This document shows positions 62,541 to 64,000 of a DNA stretch of 64,000 bases, one piece after another. The notes under the pieces were generated by a model that ran no database searches, was not told the DNA's origin, and saw only the letters and a list, made by a program, of their open reading frames with translations. This stretch comes from Trichoplusia ni (Eukaryota; Arthropoda; Insecta; Lepidoptera; Noctuidae). A program made the translations under genes and the position numbers. How positions within the stretch are numbered: the stretch's first letter is position 1; each line of letters starts with the position of its first letter. The stretch is taken from contig NC_039482.1 of assembly GCF_003590095.1 (NCBI RefSeq), forward strand, positions 12,293,657 through 12,357,656. The letters run 5' to 3'.

Positions 62541-63042
62541 TGTTCGTGTTGCCAACATTAGAAACTGTTTTTACCCGAAAAAACTAGAGCAATAGTCGTA
62601 AAGTTAAAATGCGTGTTTATTTGAGCATAAGATTAAGATTTAAACACAACTTTTATTTATCTTAAATTTGGGATAAAGCGTTGTTTAAGAATATTTTAAG
62701 CACACCCTACAATTAGTTAAATGTGAATGGACGATAAAGTGAAGCTAAACTATACAAAAATCAAAGCGTTAAATAATATTATATTCTTAGTAATAAATAG
62801 CTAAAATAGCACAAAGCATTCCTTTACCAAATGTACTAAATTTAGAATGTATTCAGCAATTTGTTTACGCATGGCAACACTATTTAAACTTTGATTACCT
62901 ACTTTTAAAAAGCGGTAACGCTATCATGATTAATATGTAGTCGTCAAGTATTTAAATATTGTTAACTTGGCTTTGACCTTTCGTGTTGATACGTAATCAT
63001 TTAAAAGTAAGATTTAATTCGTAGATAGATGAACATAACAAT

Positions 63043-63350
63043 ACTAGCTGTTGCCCGCGACTCCGTCCGCGTGCTTAAAAGATATAAGTTAGGATTTTTT
63101 GAATGGAAGCCCTCAAAGATGAATATGTTTCCCTGTATTTTCCACTTTTTCCATTGTATCTTCGCTCCTATTAGTCGCAGCGTGATGGTTTATAGCCTAA
63201 AACCTTCCTCGATGAATGGTCTATTCAACACAAAAAGAATGTTTCAATTTAAACGAGTAGTTCCTGACATTAGCGCGTTCAAACAAACAAACAAACAATC
63301 AATCAAACAAACTCTTCAGCTTTATATATTAGTAAGTACCTATAGATTAT
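63043..63350 (+). repeat. Family A repeat, copy 4
   Basis: It starts 'actagctgttgcccgcgact' and shares the 'ttgaatggaagccctcaaag' segment with copy 1, so copies 1 and 4 form a second subfamily. It ends 'ctttatatattagtaag'. The 115-residue frame at 63029-63376 is translated repeat. Confidence 0.85.
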
Positions 63351-64000
63351 ATTTTGACCTCATTACACGAACTTAGAGAATTTGACATTAGATTGAGTTT
63401 ATTCAGATTCTATTACTGTTTAACAACTATAAGTATATCTAATTTAAACTTATATAAATATTTAGGAAACTTATGTTAATACGAAACTTTAGCAATTGCG
63501 ACATAGCAAACATCCTTTTAATTCCCACGCCAAAAGTGTGTTGTGATAATGTTTGTTAAAAAAAAGTTGTACCATCGAATTAGAGGTTTTGAATAAGATT
63601 TTGTAAATTTGTTAGAAGCCTTTTAAATTTAGATACAAATAACATCAAATCTTAAAATTAATTCATGTAACGATTGCTTAATACAATTAAATTTTAATTA
63701 TTAGCCTTCTGACTTAATGAAACAATGGTTCGTATGACGTCAGACTATACAAAAACTAGTTATTGTTAAACTTATTAAAAGTAAAAGGATCAAAGGTTTT
63801 ACTTTTCGTCGTAAAATTTAAGTTATTTAAGTTATGCCATATTTGTGTAGCTTAAATTTTTGCAAAAGTAATGAAGCAAGCATTTATTTTAATCTTTTTA
63901 TGAGCTTAAGACGGTCTTATCTTTGTTCCTATTTCATTGTAATGGTTTTAAGCAGTAGCTTTTGTTCTTTAAAAGAAATGGTTAATAATAATAATTTGTA

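Larger units (their letters stand above)
53500..64000. other. Putative intron, part 4
   Basis: Contents are a small ctcgtggttgc tandem with ccgtaacc words (53925-53990), SINE3 (55535-55765), SINE1 (57148-57290), MITE M (60383-60622), a possible tRNA-like relic (61360-61500), a CRE/GC block (62400-62540) and family A copy 4 (63043-63350). Nothing is identified in 54000-55500, 55800-57140, 57300-60370, 61510-62390 or 63360-64000. Confidence 0.5.

Noticed and set aside
63029..63376. 115-residue plus-strand frame
   Set aside because: It lies across family A copy 4; equivalent frames in copies 2 and 3 are broken differently.

Overview
This window looks like nuclear DNA of a ditrysian moth or butterfly. 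It is AT-rich and gene-poor, and it carries many dispersed repeats that I recognise as lepidopteran types: the 'gttgcccgcgacttcgtcc' family, tRNA-headed SINEs with 'ggttcgatccccgcgtagg' B boxes, 'cccagcagtggg' LINE tails, and 'atttcattaaaatcagttca' tails. No bacterial-type operons, rRNA, functional tRNA or CRISPR array is visible.

The one complete gene belongs to a mobile element. Positions 1847-4780 hold an apparently full-length Penelope-like retroelement (PLE). It has a single uninterrupted ORF (2197-4707, 836 aa from the first ATG) with a telomerase-like reverse transcriptase (YVDD) and a C-terminal GIY-YIG endonuclease with a CxC...H...H zinc-binding pattern. The ORF is bracketed by a 325-bp inverted repeat that I read as perfect (1878-2202 and 4460-4784). 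A 14-bp direct repeat flanks the whole element (1833-1846 and 4781-4794), and a 35-bp non-repeated extension lies at the left end only. The insertion is therefore young. The last ~81 residues of the protein are encoded inside the right inverted repeat. The repeat also contains a hammerhead-ribozyme-like fold whose core departs from consensus. A diverged fragment of the same kind of terminus lies at 7139-7226.

The best host-gene signal is at 20812-21253. It consists of a GC-rich, CpG-dense promoter/5'UTR-like block with short upstream ORFs, then a candidate first coding exon (ATG 21139, 38 codons plus one base) ending in a strong splice donor. I do not recognise the protein. The following ~43 kb has no convincing further exon and is most simply read as the start of a very long first intron, or as intergenic DNA.

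Layout: 1-1832, repeats; 1833-4794, PLE with target duplication; 4795-20811, repeat-rich DNA with no gene; 20812-21253, candidate promoter and first exon; 21254-64000, intron-like AT-rich DNA with about 25 recognisable repeat copies (four of one family in the same orientation), several clean hairpins, a palindromic MITE (60383-60622) and a few CpG/CRE-rich blocks that could be regulatory.
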